This document shows positions 8,077 through 16,485 of a stretch of 39,924 nucleotides of DNA, one piece after another. Source of the stretch: Eubacterium sp. (lineage in GTDB: Bacteria; Bacillota; Clostridia; Lachnospirales; Lachnospiraceae); contig DNFT01000035.1 of the NCBI GenBank assembly GCA_003486385.1, forward strand, positions 1 to 39,924, given 5' to 3'. Below the pieces are notes generated by a model. That model ran no database searches, was not told the origin of the DNA, and saw only the letters and a program-made list of their open reading frames with translations. The position numbers and the translations under genes were made by a program. Position 1 is the first letter of the stretch. Each line of letters begins with the position of its first letter.

Positions 8077-8105
8077 ATAATACACTAATATCCCGCCCTT
8101 TACAA
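8077..8105 (-). promoter_or_regulatory. Sigma-A promoter of the nfeD-SPFH pair
   Basis: On the minus strand TTGTAA (8105-8100) and TATTAT (8082-8077) are separated by 17 bases, about 40 bases upstream of the NfeD start codon. Confidence 0.6.
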
Positions 8106-8190
8106 CTTAATTTTTCTCTTATCGAACTATATTCCTATTTTTTGCTTTTTTATCAGATAATTCTATAGACAGGACGCTCATAGCGGGAAT

Positions 8191-8234
8191 CAAAAAAACA
8201 TCCCACCGAAAAGCGTCCGCCCTTCGGTGGGATG
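8191..8234 (-). terminator. Strong rho-independent terminator after the SleB-type gene
   Basis: A perfect 12-bp stem, CATCCCACCGAA / TTCGGTGGGATG with a 12-base loop, is followed on the minus strand by TTTTTTTG. The loop contains GGACGCTT, complementary to AGCGTCC just past the T-run (8178-8172), so a loop-to-downstream contact is possible. The 307-base gap that holds it also contains a 34-bp tandem duplication (8280-8347) and the NfeD promoter. Confidence 0.88.
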
Positions 8235-8279
8235 TCAACCCAGCCTATTATACCCCTGCCTGTTATGCACAAAGCATAA

Positions 8280-8347
8280 GGCATATATATAATAGTTACA
8301 TATTCAATCAGCAGGCATATATACAATAGCTGCAAATTCAATTAGTA
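8280..8347. repeat. 34-bp tandem duplication spanning the SleB gene 3' end
   Basis: Two adjacent copies starting GGCATATATA at 8280 and 8314 agree at most positions; the second overlaps the SleB-type stop codon. It looks like a local slippage duplication of the gene's extreme 3' end. Confidence 0.55.
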
Positions 8348-9643
8348 AACATAGAAGCAATGGTTATTCAATACCGTATATTGCGAATATCTTGCATAGT
8401 TAGCCTTCTTCACGCTGATGAAGAACAGATAATCACCGATATTGTTAACACCTGCAAGTGCCTCACCTGCTGCGGTGTAGGAATCCTGGTGTGACGGCCC
8501 ATTTGCCAGCAGTGTACTGAAACGCTCGGAAATGTTTCCGTTGCCATCAAGTACACCTGTAAACTGTCCCGGAGCATATATTACATCCGTAATCGTATTC
8601 TGCTTGAATCTGGAGCTTCGCACCCTGTTGAGTACTACGTTGGCAACCGCAAGCTTGCCCTCGTAAGGCTCCCAGCCTGCCTCCCATTCGATAATACAAG
8701 CTAAGAGATATACCTCTGAATCACTTGCACTCATGGCGGCATTGGTTGTTCTTCCGATGCTTGTGCTCTGTGACATCGCTGCCTTAGCGGCGGCAACACG
8801 CTCAGCCTCTCTTCTCTCCGCTTCTATTCTAGCCTGCTCCGCAAGATATGCGTTCTCCTCGTCAACTGTCCATGCAGTCGCAAGGTCATAGGTGGAGCTG
8901 ATGCCTGTGTCCTCCACATAGCCGTATCCGCTCTCGCACTCTACAAGAACCCAGTTGCCAATCTCCTCGTATGCGTTGATATTCTCGCCTGCATGGAATG
9001 TGGCAATTACCGCACTCGAGGAATCAGCGGAAGCATATACAGGAAGCTCTTCAGCTTCCACAACCGTTGTCTTGTCACCTATGAACGGTGCTACCTTGTC
9101 GGCTTCCTCGCCGAATAACAGGTAGGTATTCTTGGCATAGCCGACAACATTGCCGGATGAAATCTTAGTCCATATCTCACCCTTCTCAATAATGTCTGCC
9201 TGTGAGCGCGAATACATACAGCCTACAATATCTGATGTCTCGTCCGGCTCGGAGTAAATATTGATTCTGTCCTCACAGTAGGAAATGACCTTGTTCTCAA
9301 AATCACTCTTTCCTGTATTACCGGTCAGGTCATCAATTATCTCTCCGCTTGCAGTTAATGTACTGTTGTACACTATTCTTGGTTCTATCTTCGCTTCTTC
9401 ACCGGTCACAGCATCCGCTCCGGCGGCTGCTCCCAACGGCAATGCCTGTATATCTTCTGATAAGTCATCTGAAACGTAAAGGTCTACTGTGCTGTCTGCC
9501 TGCATATCAACCGCTCCGGATGCTGATGTTCTGACTGAGGCAGCCACATCTGTTCCAATAAATCCCTTGCCGGAAAATGCAAGCTGTGCAATGAGTACTA
9601 AAAAGAGCATCATGTACACATAAAACTTCTTGTTTCTTCTCAT
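8342..9643 (-). CDS. SleB-type cell wall hydrolase with SH3-like repeats
   Basis: A 433-residue secreted wall enzyme. A basic N-terminus and hydrophobic helix (residues 1-26) form a signal peptide or anchor. Two SH3-like repeats (about 120-178 and 190-250) probably bind peptidoglycan. An Ala/Glu/Arg-rich helix (about 262-290) links to the Hydrolase_2/SleB domain (about 305-433) with EWEAGWEPYEG (Glu319 is the likely catalytic acid) and VANVVLNRV. SleB-type enzymes are lytic transglycosylase-like; spore germination is the classic role, but vegetative relatives exist and the SH3 architecture favours a wall-remodelling role. The promoter carries WalR-box-like repeats, consistent with wall-stress control. 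Confidence 0.9.
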   Translation of the reverse strand: MRRNKKFYVYMMLFLVLIAQLAFSGKGFIGTDVAASVRTSASGAVDMQADSTVDLYVSDDLSEDIQALPLGAAAGADAVTGEEAKIEPRIVYNSTLTASGEIIDDLTGNTGKSDFENKVISYCEDRINIYSEPDETSDIVGCMYSRSQADIIEKGEIWTKISSGNVVGYAKNTYLLFGEEADKVAPFIGDKTTVVEAEELPVYASADSSSAVIATFHAGENINAYEEIGNWVLVECESGYGYVEDTGISSTYDLATAWTVDEENAYLAEQARIEAERREAERVAAAKAAMSQSTSIGRTTNAAMSASDSEVYLLACIIEWEAGWEPYEGKLAVANVVLNRVRSSRFKQNTITDVIYAPGQFTGVLDGNGNISERFSTLLANGPSHQDSYTAAGEALAGVNNIGDYLFFISVKKANYARYSQYTVLNNHCFYVY

Positions 9644-9666
9644 TTTTCAACTCTCCATCAATAACT

Positions 9667-9706
9667 TGTTACAAAATTGTTAAGAAATGTTACGCCTTAT
9701 TGTAAC
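9667..9706 (+). promoter_or_regulatory. WalR-box-like TGTWAH repeat cluster upstream of the wall hydrolase
   Basis: TGTTAC-N5-TGTTAA at 9667-9683 is an exact match to the WalR (YycF) consensus TGTWAH-N5-TGTWAH. Two more half-sites, TGTTAC (9688) and TGTAAC (9701), follow in the same direction; starts are spaced 11, 10 and 13 bases. The first three lie downstream of the -10 box and the last overlaps it. The orientation is opposite to the gene, a placement more typical of repression. Confidence 0.5.
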
Positions 9707-9727
9707 AATTACTAACGAAAATGTCAA
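9699..9727 (-). promoter_or_regulatory. Sigma-A promoter of the SleB-type gene
   Basis: On the minus strand TTGACA (9727-9722) and TACAAT (9704-9699) are separated by exactly 17 bases. The -35 box overlaps the last codons of the upstream methyltransferase gene. Confidence 0.75.
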
Positions 9728-10494
9728 GCCCTTCTCTGTCTTGCTGCCTCATACATAAGTACCGCACCACTCACTGCGGCATTGAGCGACTCTAATTTTC
9801 CCATCATCGGTATGATGATTTTCCTGTCGGCGAGCGCTGTTGCCTCATCTGTGAGTCCGTTTCCCTCATTCCCGATGAAAAATGCCGTTCCCTTTTTATA
9901 ATCACATGTCACATAATCAACCGCACCTTGAAGATGTGCAGCATAGGTTGTAATACCCCTGCTCTTTAAGAAGGCAGCCGCCTCTTTAAGATTGTCCGTG
10001 TAGGCATATTTCATTCTGTACATTGCTCCCATTGTCGAGCGAATCACCTTAGGGTTATATATATCGACTGTTCCTGATGTCATTATTATTCCGTCAACAC
10101 CCGCTCCCTCCGCCGTCCTGATTATCGTACCCAGATTGCCCGGATCCTGAAGATTCTCAAGAATCATAATGAGAGGATTTCCACCCTTCAGCATGTCCTC
10201 GATGGAATACTCCGACATCTTTACAAGTGCCATGACCCCCTGCGGTGTCTTTGTATCAGACATATGCGAAAATACGTCATCTGCCACAAGCTCATAGGCA
10301 TATCCACGCAGGCTGTCCTTGTTCGCCCTTTCAAAGCTCTCTGAGACAAAAAGACTGTGAATACGCTCCTTAGGTGTCTCCTCAAACATTCTCTTCCCCT
10401 CAACAACAAAAAGTCCTTGGGCCTTGCGGTCCTTAGACTTTTTGATGAGGTTAATTACATTTTTTATCTGTGTATTTGATGTGCTTGTAATCAT
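9724..10494 (-). CDS. TrmH/SpoU-family RNA 2'-O-methyltransferase
   Basis: A 256-residue SPOUT methyltransferase that probably 2'-O-methylates a guanosine in 23S rRNA or a tRNA ribose. The N-terminal 90 or so residues form the substrate-binding L30e-like domain. The knotted SAM domain shows motif 1 in NLQDPGNLGTIIRTA, motif 2 in FFIGNEGNGL and motif 3 in LESLNAAVSGAVLMYEA, where the serine and asparagine line the SAM pocket. The exact target cannot be read from sequence; RlmB-like is a guess. It is 65 bases downstream of pfkA with no terminator between, so the two are probably co-transcribed. Confidence 0.9.
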   Translation of the reverse strand: MITSTSNTQIKNVINLIKKSKDRKAQGLFVVEGKRMFEETPKERIHSLFVSESFERANKDSLRGYAYELVADDVFSHMSDTKTPQGVMALVKMSEYSIEDMLKGGNPLIMILENLQDPGNLGTIIRTAEGAGVDGIIMTSGTVDIYNPKVIRSTMGAMYRMKYAYTDNLKEAAAFLKSRGITTYAAHLQGAVDYVTCDYKKGTAFFIGNEGNGLTDEATALADRKIIIPMMGKLESLNAAVSGAVLMYEAARQRRA

Positions 10495-10559
10495 TACCTT
10501 TTCCTATCTTATTTTCATGTTTACAATGAATAACCATTCCTGCGGTTCTTCACGAATAA

Positions 10560-11534
10560 TTATCTTGCCAGATTCCTGCTTATCGCATACTGATACTCGT
10601 CAATATCCTTCTTCATTGCAAGAGCCTCATCGATATCATAATCTACGAACTCTCCATGTGAATGTGCAACAACCCTCTTGCTCTTTCCTGCAATGAGGCA
10701 GTCCACAGCGTAAGCTCCCATGATTGAAGCATACATTCTGTCCTTACATGTAGGGCTTCCGCCACGCTGCATGTGACCAAGTATAGTTGCTCTTGTCTCA
10801 ATGCCTGTAGCAGCCTCGATTCTTCTTGCCATGCTGGTTGAATGACCGATTCCCTCGGCATTGATAATAATATGATGTCTCTTGCCCTTCTTACGGTTAT
10901 TGATGATACTGTTTATAAGAGTCTGCTCGTCATTGTTGTAACGCTCAGGAAGAAGGATATCCTCCGCTCCGTTGGCAATACCGCACCATAGTGCAATATA
11001 TCCTGCATTACGTCCCATAACCTCAATGATACTGCAGCGCTCGTGTGATGTGGATGTATCCCTTATCTTATCAATAGCCTCCATTGCAGTATTGATTGCT
11101 GTGTCAAATCCGATTGTATAATCTGTACATGCAATATCAAGGTCGATTGTTCCCGGAACACCGATTGTATTGATTCCGAGAGCTGCCAGCTTCTGTGCAC
11201 CACGGAAGGAACCATCTCCACCGATAACGATAAGGCCGTCTATACCATGCTTCTTACATATATCGGCAGCCTTCTGCTGGCCTTCAGGAGTTATAAACTC
11301 AAGACATCTTGCAGTATAGAGAATAGTACCGCCTCTATGAATAATATCAGCAACACTAAGCGCATCCATATCAATGATTTCCTCGTTGAGAAGACCATTG
11401 TACCCCTTTAATATACCCTTTACCTTAAGTCCCTTCGCAATAGCTGTACGAACAACCGCACGAATTGCAGCGTTCATTCCCGGCGCATCACCGCCACTTG
11501 TAAGTACACCGATTGTCTTAATTTCCTTAGCCAT
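10560..11534 (-). CDS. pfkA: ATP-dependent 6-phosphofructokinase
   Basis: Phosphorylates fructose 6-phosphate with ATP, the committed step of glycolysis. The 324 residues carry the ATP loop TSGGDAPGMN (12-21), GGDGS (105-109), the catalytic stretch GTIDLDIACTDYTIGFDT (128-), MGRNAGY and the substrate-binding GHMQRGGSP. In well-studied bacterial enzymes the catalytic stretch reads TIDND; here Leu132 stands in place of the Asn, while both Asp131 and Asp133 are kept. GGDGS with glycine at the nucleotide site is the ATP-type signature rather than the PPi type. It has its own promoter in the 141-base gap after dnaE and a CGGAGG ribosome site. Confidence 0.95.
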   Translation of the reverse strand: MAKEIKTIGVLTSGGDAPGMNAAIRAVVRTAIAKGLKVKGILKGYNGLLNEEIIDMDALSVADIIHRGGTILYTARCLEFITPEGQQKAADICKKHGIDGLIVIGGDGSFRGAQKLAALGINTIGVPGTIDLDIACTDYTIGFDTAINTAMEAIDKIRDTSTSHERCSIIEVMGRNAGYIALWCGIANGAEDILLPERYNNDEQTLINSIINNRKKGKRHHIIINAEGIGHSTSMARRIEAATGIETRATILGHMQRGGSPTCKDRMYASIMGAYAVDCLIAGKSKRVVAHSHGEFVDYDIDEALAMKKDIDEYQYAISRNLAR

Positions 11535-11608
11535 AATATCCTCCGTTCTACCGATGTTTAAATGTCTTTCTTAAACAGTGAAAAATTTAACAATGTCATT
11601 TTTTACTT

Positions 11609-11637
11609 ATAATACCCCTAAATCAAATTATTTTCAA
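11609..11637 (-). promoter_or_regulatory. Sigma-A promoter of pfkA
   Basis: TTGAAA (11637-11632) and TATTAT (11614-11609) on the minus strand, 17 bases apart, about 75 bases before the pfkA start. Confidence 0.65.
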
Positions 11638-11675
11638 TAGTATAATTTATTAATTTTTCAAACTGCTCTTACAAT

Positions 11676-14600
11676 CTATACAACCTTTACATTTTCCTCA
11701 CCGAATCTTTGGATTAACTGCTTAAGCGTATCTCCATGTGCCTGTATGCTCTGGCTTTTCGGAAGCACCTTGCGTTGTCTTTCCTCCCTGCAATAGATTG
11801 TCACAAGATCATTTCCATCCGAGGCTGCTATTATCCGGTCAAGCTCGGGCTGTGCGTCCAAATATGCCTGTTTGTTGGAGAACTGAATCCAGCACACCCT
11901 CGGAATCTCGTCGAACGCATCGACCTTGGTGCACACAAGCTTTCCGTTCTCATCCTCTCTCACATTCACACGTCCCTCTATGAACACCTTATTGTCCTCG
12001 GTAAGCTTATCCCTGTATTTCTCATAGTCGCGCGGGAACACTATAACCTCAACTGCGCCGAACACATCCTCAAGGGTAATATATGCCATCAGCTTTCCTG
12101 AGCTGGTATTTTTCACGCTCTTTCCGGTAATTATTCCTCCTATTACCGCCTTCTCACCCTCATTCACCTTCGGTGGATTATCCTCCTCATTGATAAAATC
12201 GGAGCTTACGTTGGTGATATACCTTCGCCACAGAGCATCATAATCATCCATCGGATGCCCGCTTACATACACGCCAAGAACTTCCTTCTCGTAGGCAAGA
12301 AGCTGCTCCTTGTCATATTCAGGAACATCCGGCATATTGACCTTGTCATGCTTCTCCTCAAACATGTCAAACAGGGACATCTGTCCTGCAATATTGTTCT
12401 TGCGTTCATTTGTGACATTGTCTATCACATTGGCATAAACCAACATCATCTGGTGTCTGTTAACGCCAAAGCAGTCAAAGGCTCCGGACTTTATAAAGCT
12501 CTCTATGGTTCTTTTATTTACCTCTCTGCCCGAAAGCCTGCCTATAAAATCCTCGAGTCCGGTGAAGCTTCCATTTCTCTCCCTCTCTTCAATAATCGCA
12601 TCAATCACCGGTTTTCCGACACTCTTCAGTGCGGATAAGCCATACATGATACCCTTATCCGCAACCGAGAAGCTGCCTTCACCTTCATTTATATTAGGAG
12701 GAAGAATACCTATCCCCATCTGTCTGCAGGTATAAGCATACGCGGCCACCTTGGAGTTATTTGCAAGTACACTGGTCATAAGAGCCGCAAAAAACTCCTT
12801 AGGATAATAGCACTTTAAATATGCTGTCTGGTAGGACACAACTGCATAACATGCCGCATGCGATTTATTGAACGCATACTTGGCAAAATCTATCATGTTA
12901 TCATATATTATTCCCGCAGTCCTTTCCGATATACCATTTGCAATACAGCCGGGAACCCCTTCATCAGCATTTCCGTATATGAAATTCTGACGTTCCTTTT
13001 CCATGACCGCGGCCTTCTTCTTGGACATGGCTCTTCGCACCAGATCGCTTCGTCCAAGAGTATATCCGGCAAGGTCACGCACAATCTGCATAACCTGCTC
13101 CTGATAGACGATACAGCCGTAGGTTGTGCTCAGAATACTCTCAAGCTGCGGACATTCATATTCAATATCCTGCGGATCATTCTTGCCCTTTAAATACTTC
13201 GGAATAAAATCCATAGGACCCGGGCGGTACAGGGATATTCCGGCAGTGATATCCTCCAGGCTCTTCGGCTTTAATTCCTTCATGAAGTTCTTCATGCCGG
13301 GGCTCTCAAGCTGGAATATACCCTCCGTATGCCCTGAGCCAATAAGCTCCATAACCTTCTGGTCATTGTAATCTATCTTGTTGATATCAAGACTGCCCGG
13401 ATGTGTTTTGTTCACAAGCTTCACCGCATCCTGAATGACCGTGAGCGTCCTAAGGCCAAGGAAATCCATCTTTAAAAGTCCAAGCTCCTCAAGGGTTGTC
13501 ATGGTGTACTGCGTTGTGATTGCACCATCACCGCCCCTTGACAGTGGCACGAACTCGTCCGCCGCCTTCTGGCAGATGACAACTCCTGCCGCATGCATGG
13601 ATGTGTTTCTCGGCAGTCCTTCAAGCCTTCTCGCCATATCCACAAGGTGCCTGACCGATGGGTCCCCCTCATAGAGCGACTTGAAATCCTGGCTTTCCGC
13701 AAGTGCCTTGTCAAGGGTAATTCCAAGCTCATTCGGAATCAATCTTGCAACCTTATCAACATCGGCATAAGGCATGTCAAGCACTCTTCCGACATCCCTT
13801 ATAACAGCCTTTGCCGCAAGTGTACCAAATGTTACAATCTGCACCACCTTATCATTGCCATATTTTCTTACAACGTAGTCAATCACTTCCTGACGGCGCT
13901 CATAGCAGAAATCTACATCTATATCAGGCATGGACACACGCTCCGGGTTCAAGAAACGCTCAAAAAGCAGATTGTACCTAATTGGGTCAATATCCGTGAT
14001 TGCAAGCGAATACGCAACTATGCTTCCCGCTCCTGAGCCTCGTCCCGGTCCCACGGCAATGCCATTCTGCTTGGCATAATTGATGAAATCCCACACAATG
14101 AGGAAGTAGTCGACATACCCCATCTTCTTTATTACACCAAGCTCATAGTCAAGTCTCTCCCTGTAGTCCTCCGCATGGTCACCGTAGCGCTTTACAAGAC
14201 CTTCATTGCACAGATGAAGCAGATAAGTCCACGAATCGTAGCCCTCCGGCACCTCATATTTCGGGAGCTTGGTATGACCGAATTCTATCTCTACATTGCA
14301 CCTTTGTGCAATCTTATAGGTATTTTCAAGTGCCTCCGGCGCATAAGGAAAAAGTGACGCCATCTCCTCAGGCGATTTGCAATAGTACTGTCCGCCCTCA
14401 TAGCGCATCCTGTCCTCATCAGTCACCTTTTTGCCGGTCTGCAGACATAACAGAAGGTCATGTGCCTCCGCATCATCAGCAAATGTATAATGTATATCGT
14501 TGGTACATACAAGCTCTATCCCTGTCTCCCGGCTCATTCTCATAAGCTCCTGATTCACGAGTCTCTGTGCAGGTATTCCATGATCCTGAAGCTCAAGAAA

Positions 14601-15116
14601 GAAATTTCCCTTACCGAATATATCCTGATAAAGCAGCGCAGCTTTTTTTGCCTCCTCATAATTGTTTCTGGTAATATCCCTCGCCACCTCACCTGCAAGG
14701 CAGGCGCTCAGTGCGATAATTCCCTCATGGTATTCCCTCAGAACTTCATAATCCACTCTCGGTTTATAATAAAATCCTTCTGTAAATCCTCGTGAAACAA
14801 TCTTCATAAGGTTGGAATAACCTGTATTATTCTCCGCTAACAGCACAAGATGATAGTACCTGTCATCTTCCTGTCCTATAGGCTCCTTGTCGAATCTTGA
14901 ACCCGGTGCCACATAAACCTCACAGCCTATGATCGGTTTTATCCCCACAGCATTACACGCACGGTAAAAATCAATAACCCCGTACATAACTCCGTGGTCC
15001 GTTATTGCAAGGCTGTCCATTCCAAGCTCCCTGGCTCTTGCCGGAAGCTCCTTTATCTTACTTGAACCATCAAGAAGGCTGTATTCTGTATGCACATGTA
15101 AATGCGTAAAATTCAT
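11676..15116 (-). CDS. dnaE: DNA polymerase III alpha subunit (DnaE)
   Basis: A replicative polymerase subunit of 1146 residues. An N-terminal PHP domain begins HLHVHTEYSLLDG. The polymerase core has GPGRGSGAGS, the acidic metal ligands in MPDIDVDF, and RRAMSKKK in the fingers. A helix-hairpin-helix region lies near residue 840-900. The C-terminal OB domain (VIGGIITGKSVKNTSSG) follows and then a tau-binding-type tail. It belongs to the DnaE family, not PolC; many Firmicutes use PolC as main polymerase and DnaE for primer extension (family knowledge), and PolC would then be elsewhere. The start at 15116 has GGAGG five bases upstream; an upstream ATG at 15128 overlaps that site. Confidence 0.95.
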   Translation of the reverse strand: MNFTHLHVHTEYSLLDGSSKIKELPARARELGMDSLAITDHGVMYGVIDFYRACNAVGIKPIIGCEVYVAPGSRFDKEPIGQEDDRYYHLVLLAENNTGYSNLMKIVSRGFTEGFYYKPRVDYEVLREYHEGIIALSACLAGEVARDITRNNYEEAKKAALLYQDIFGKGNFFLELQDHGIPAQRLVNQELMRMSRETGIELVCTNDIHYTFADDAEAHDLLLCLQTGKKVTDEDRMRYEGGQYYCKSPEEMASLFPYAPEALENTYKIAQRCNVEIEFGHTKLPKYEVPEGYDSWTYLLHLCNEGLVKRYGDHAEDYRERLDYELGVIKKMGYVDYFLIVWDFINYAKQNGIAVGPGRGSGAGSIVAYSLAITDIDPIRYNLLFERFLNPERVSMPDIDVDFCYERRQEVIDYVVRKYGNDKVVQIVTFGTLAAKAVIRDVGRVLDMPYADVDKVARLIPNELGITLDKALAESQDFKSLYEGDPSVRHLVDMARRLEGLPRNTSMHAAGVVICQKAADEFVPLSRGGDGAITTQYTMTTLEELGLLKMDFLGLRTLTVIQDAVKLVNKTHPGSLDINKIDYNDQKVMELIGSGHTEGIFQLESPGMKNFMKELKPKSLEDITAGISLYRPGPMDFIPKYLKGKNDPQDIEYECPQLESILSTTYGCIVYQEQVMQIVRDLAGYTLGRSDLVRRAMSKKKAAVMEKERQNFIYGNADEGVPGCIANGISERTAGIIYDNMIDFAKYAFNKSHAACYAVVSYQTAYLKCYYPKEFFAALMTSVLANNSKVAAYAYTCRQMGIGILPPNINEGEGSFSVADKGIMYGLSALKSVGKPVIDAIIEERERNGSFTGLEDFIGRLSGREVNKRTIESFIKSGAFDCFGVNRHQMMLVYANVIDNVTNERKNNIAGQMSLFDMFEEKHDKVNMPDVPEYDKEQLLAYEKEVLGVYVSGHPMDDYDALWRRYITNVSSDFINEEDNPPKVNEGEKAVIGGIITGKSVKNTSSGKLMAYITLEDVFGAVEVIVFPRDYEKYRDKLTEDNKVFIEGRVNVREDENGKLVCTKVDAFDEIPRVCWIQFSNKQAYLDAQPELDRIIAASDGNDLVTIYCREERQRKVLPKSQSIQAHGDTLKQLIQRFGEENVKVV

Positions 15117-15150
15117 AAGTGCCTCCACTCTAACAGATGTTTATAAACGT

Positions 15151-15177
15151 AAAAACTCCTCAGACAGAGCCGGGGAG
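15151..15177 (-). terminator. Terminator between the Crh-like gene and dnaE
   Basis: On the minus strand CTCCCCGG pairs with CTGAGGAG (one mismatch, one G-U) around loop CTCTGT, then TTTTTA. It would limit read-through from the hprK-rapZ-whiA block into dnaE. Confidence 0.65.
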
Positions 15178-15203
15178 CATTTACAACAAATATAATTTTT
15201 AAT

Positions 15204-15461
15204 CTATTTAGCGGCTGTGATAAATTCCTCTATTCCCTTTACAGCCTCTTCTTCATCACTGCCTTCAGCAATCACCGTTATCTCTTCATCAGCCTCAAGT
15301 CCTAATGCCATCATTCCCATAATGCTCTTGGCATTAACCTTCTTCGTACCTGATTCAATAAAAATTGAGCTCTCATACTTGCTGGCAATCTGAACTAAAA
15401 CCGCTACAGGTCTTGCCTCTAAGCCTGTCGGAATCTGAATTTTAATGTTCTTCTGAATCAT
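15204..15461 (-). CDS. crh: Crh-like HPr paralogue (Glu15, Ser46)
   Basis: An 85-residue HPr-fold protein. Normal HPr accepts phosphate from enzyme I on His15 in GLHARP; here the motif is GLEARP with Glu at exactly position 15 (codon GAG), so it cannot work as a PTS phosphocarrier. The regulatory Ser46 and its surroundings (VNAKSIMGMM) are intact, so HprK should still phosphorylate it. This combination defines Crh of Bacillus (Gln15 there), a CcpA co-repressor. Like Bacillus crh it follows whiA and rapZ, and hprK is four genes upstream. It starts 20 bases after the whiA stop and is followed by a terminator. A true PTS HPr must be encoded elsewhere. Confidence 0.85.
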   Translation of the reverse strand: MIQKNIKIQIPTGLEARPVAVLVQIASKYESSIFIESGTKKVNAKSIMGMMALGLEADEEITVIAEGSDEEEAVKGIEEFITAAK

Positions 15462-15481
15462 GATAAATATTCTCCATATCT

Positions 15482-16432
15482 TTATATTTTGTGCTGCCTC
15501 AGCTCATCAGCAATCTCACTGATTTTTCTGAGACGATGATTAACTCCCGATTTTCCTACAGGTGGTGAAAGCATCTCTCCCAATTCCTTAAGAGAAACCC
15601 CTGTGTTCTCCGCCCTAAGAACCGCTATCTCCATCAAACCCTCACTCAGGCTGTCAAGTCCTACCGTATCCTTGATATAGTTGATATCCTCAAGCTGTTT
15701 AACCGCAGCCGAAACTGTCCTGTTAAGATTAGCCGTCTCACAGTTAACCTGACGATTTATGGAATTTCGCACTTCCTTGAGTATCCTTACATTCTCAAGA
15801 TTTAAAAGTGCGCGGTGAGCCATCATGATATTGAGCAAATCAACAATCTGCTCACCTTCTTTTATATAGACAACATAATATTTTTTACGTTGAACTATTC
15901 TTGCATCAAATGTAAAGCCCACCAGAATCGACTGAATAAATTCAGCCTTGCGCTGTGTAGGGCATACAATCTCAAAATGATAAAACTTCTCAGGGTCACT
16001 CATGCTTCCCGAGGTAAGGAAGGCTCCTCTTATAAATGCCCTTTTACAGCATTCATTCTTTATCACCATACTGCTCTTAAGCATCATATCCGGCGATGGT
16101 TCCTCATCTGCCGTCATCAGCCTTGCAGCCATAAGTATCTGCTCTGCCACAATGCAGTCTTCAACCTTTATCGTATATATATGATTTTTTCCGGCATGAC
16201 CTGCCGTACGCACACTTACCTGCGATATATAATTAAAACCATTATTTATGTATATGGCAAGCTTTCGTGCCACTGCTATATTCTCTGTCGAGAATATAAT
16301 CTCATATCCTTCTTTTCTCTTCCTGACCCTGGCACTCATGCTGAGCATGGCAGACAGTTCCGCAATCAGGCAATGTCTGGCTTCTGCTATATACTCAGCC
16401 AGCTCTGCTTTAACATCACTTGAAAATGACAT
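15482..16432 (-). CDS. whiA: WhiA-family DNA-binding protein
   Basis: WhiA joins a degenerate LAGLIDADG homing-endonuclease-like domain (about residues 10-210) to a C-terminal helix-turn-helix (about 225-316, with LKELGEMLSPPVGKSGVNHRL). It controls sporulation in actinobacteria and influences division and chromosome segregation in Firmicutes. The start at 16432 (MSFSSDVKAEL) matches family N-termini such as MSFASE; an in-frame ATG at 16447 is possible and neither has a strong ribosome site. It lies 53 bases after rapZ. The yvcK/GlmR gene usually found between them is missing. Confidence 0.93.
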   Translation of the reverse strand: MSFSSDVKAELAEYIAEARHCLIAELSAMLSMSARVRKRKEGYEIIFSTENIAVARKLAIYINNGFNYISQVSVRTAGHAGKNHIYTIKVEDCIVAEQILMAARLMTADEEPSPDMMLKSSMVIKNECCKRAFIRGAFLTSGSMSDPEKFYHFEIVCPTQRKAEFIQSILVGFTFDARIVQRKKYYVVYIKEGEQIVDLLNIMMAHRALLNLENVRILKEVRNSINRQVNCETANLNRTVSAAVKQLEDINYIKDTVGLDSLSEGLMEIAVLRAENTGVSLKELGEMLSPPVGKSGVNHRLRKISEIADELRQHKI

Positions 16433-16485
16433 CGGCACCCATCCCATCCGCCTCTGTTCTTATTCTGTAAAATATATTATCAGGC

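Noticed and set aside
8153..8341. A 62-codon minus-strand open frame downstream of the SleB-type gene
   Set aside because: It runs straight through a 12-bp perfect terminator hairpin and its T-run and through the tandem duplication, so it is read-through of non-coding DNA.
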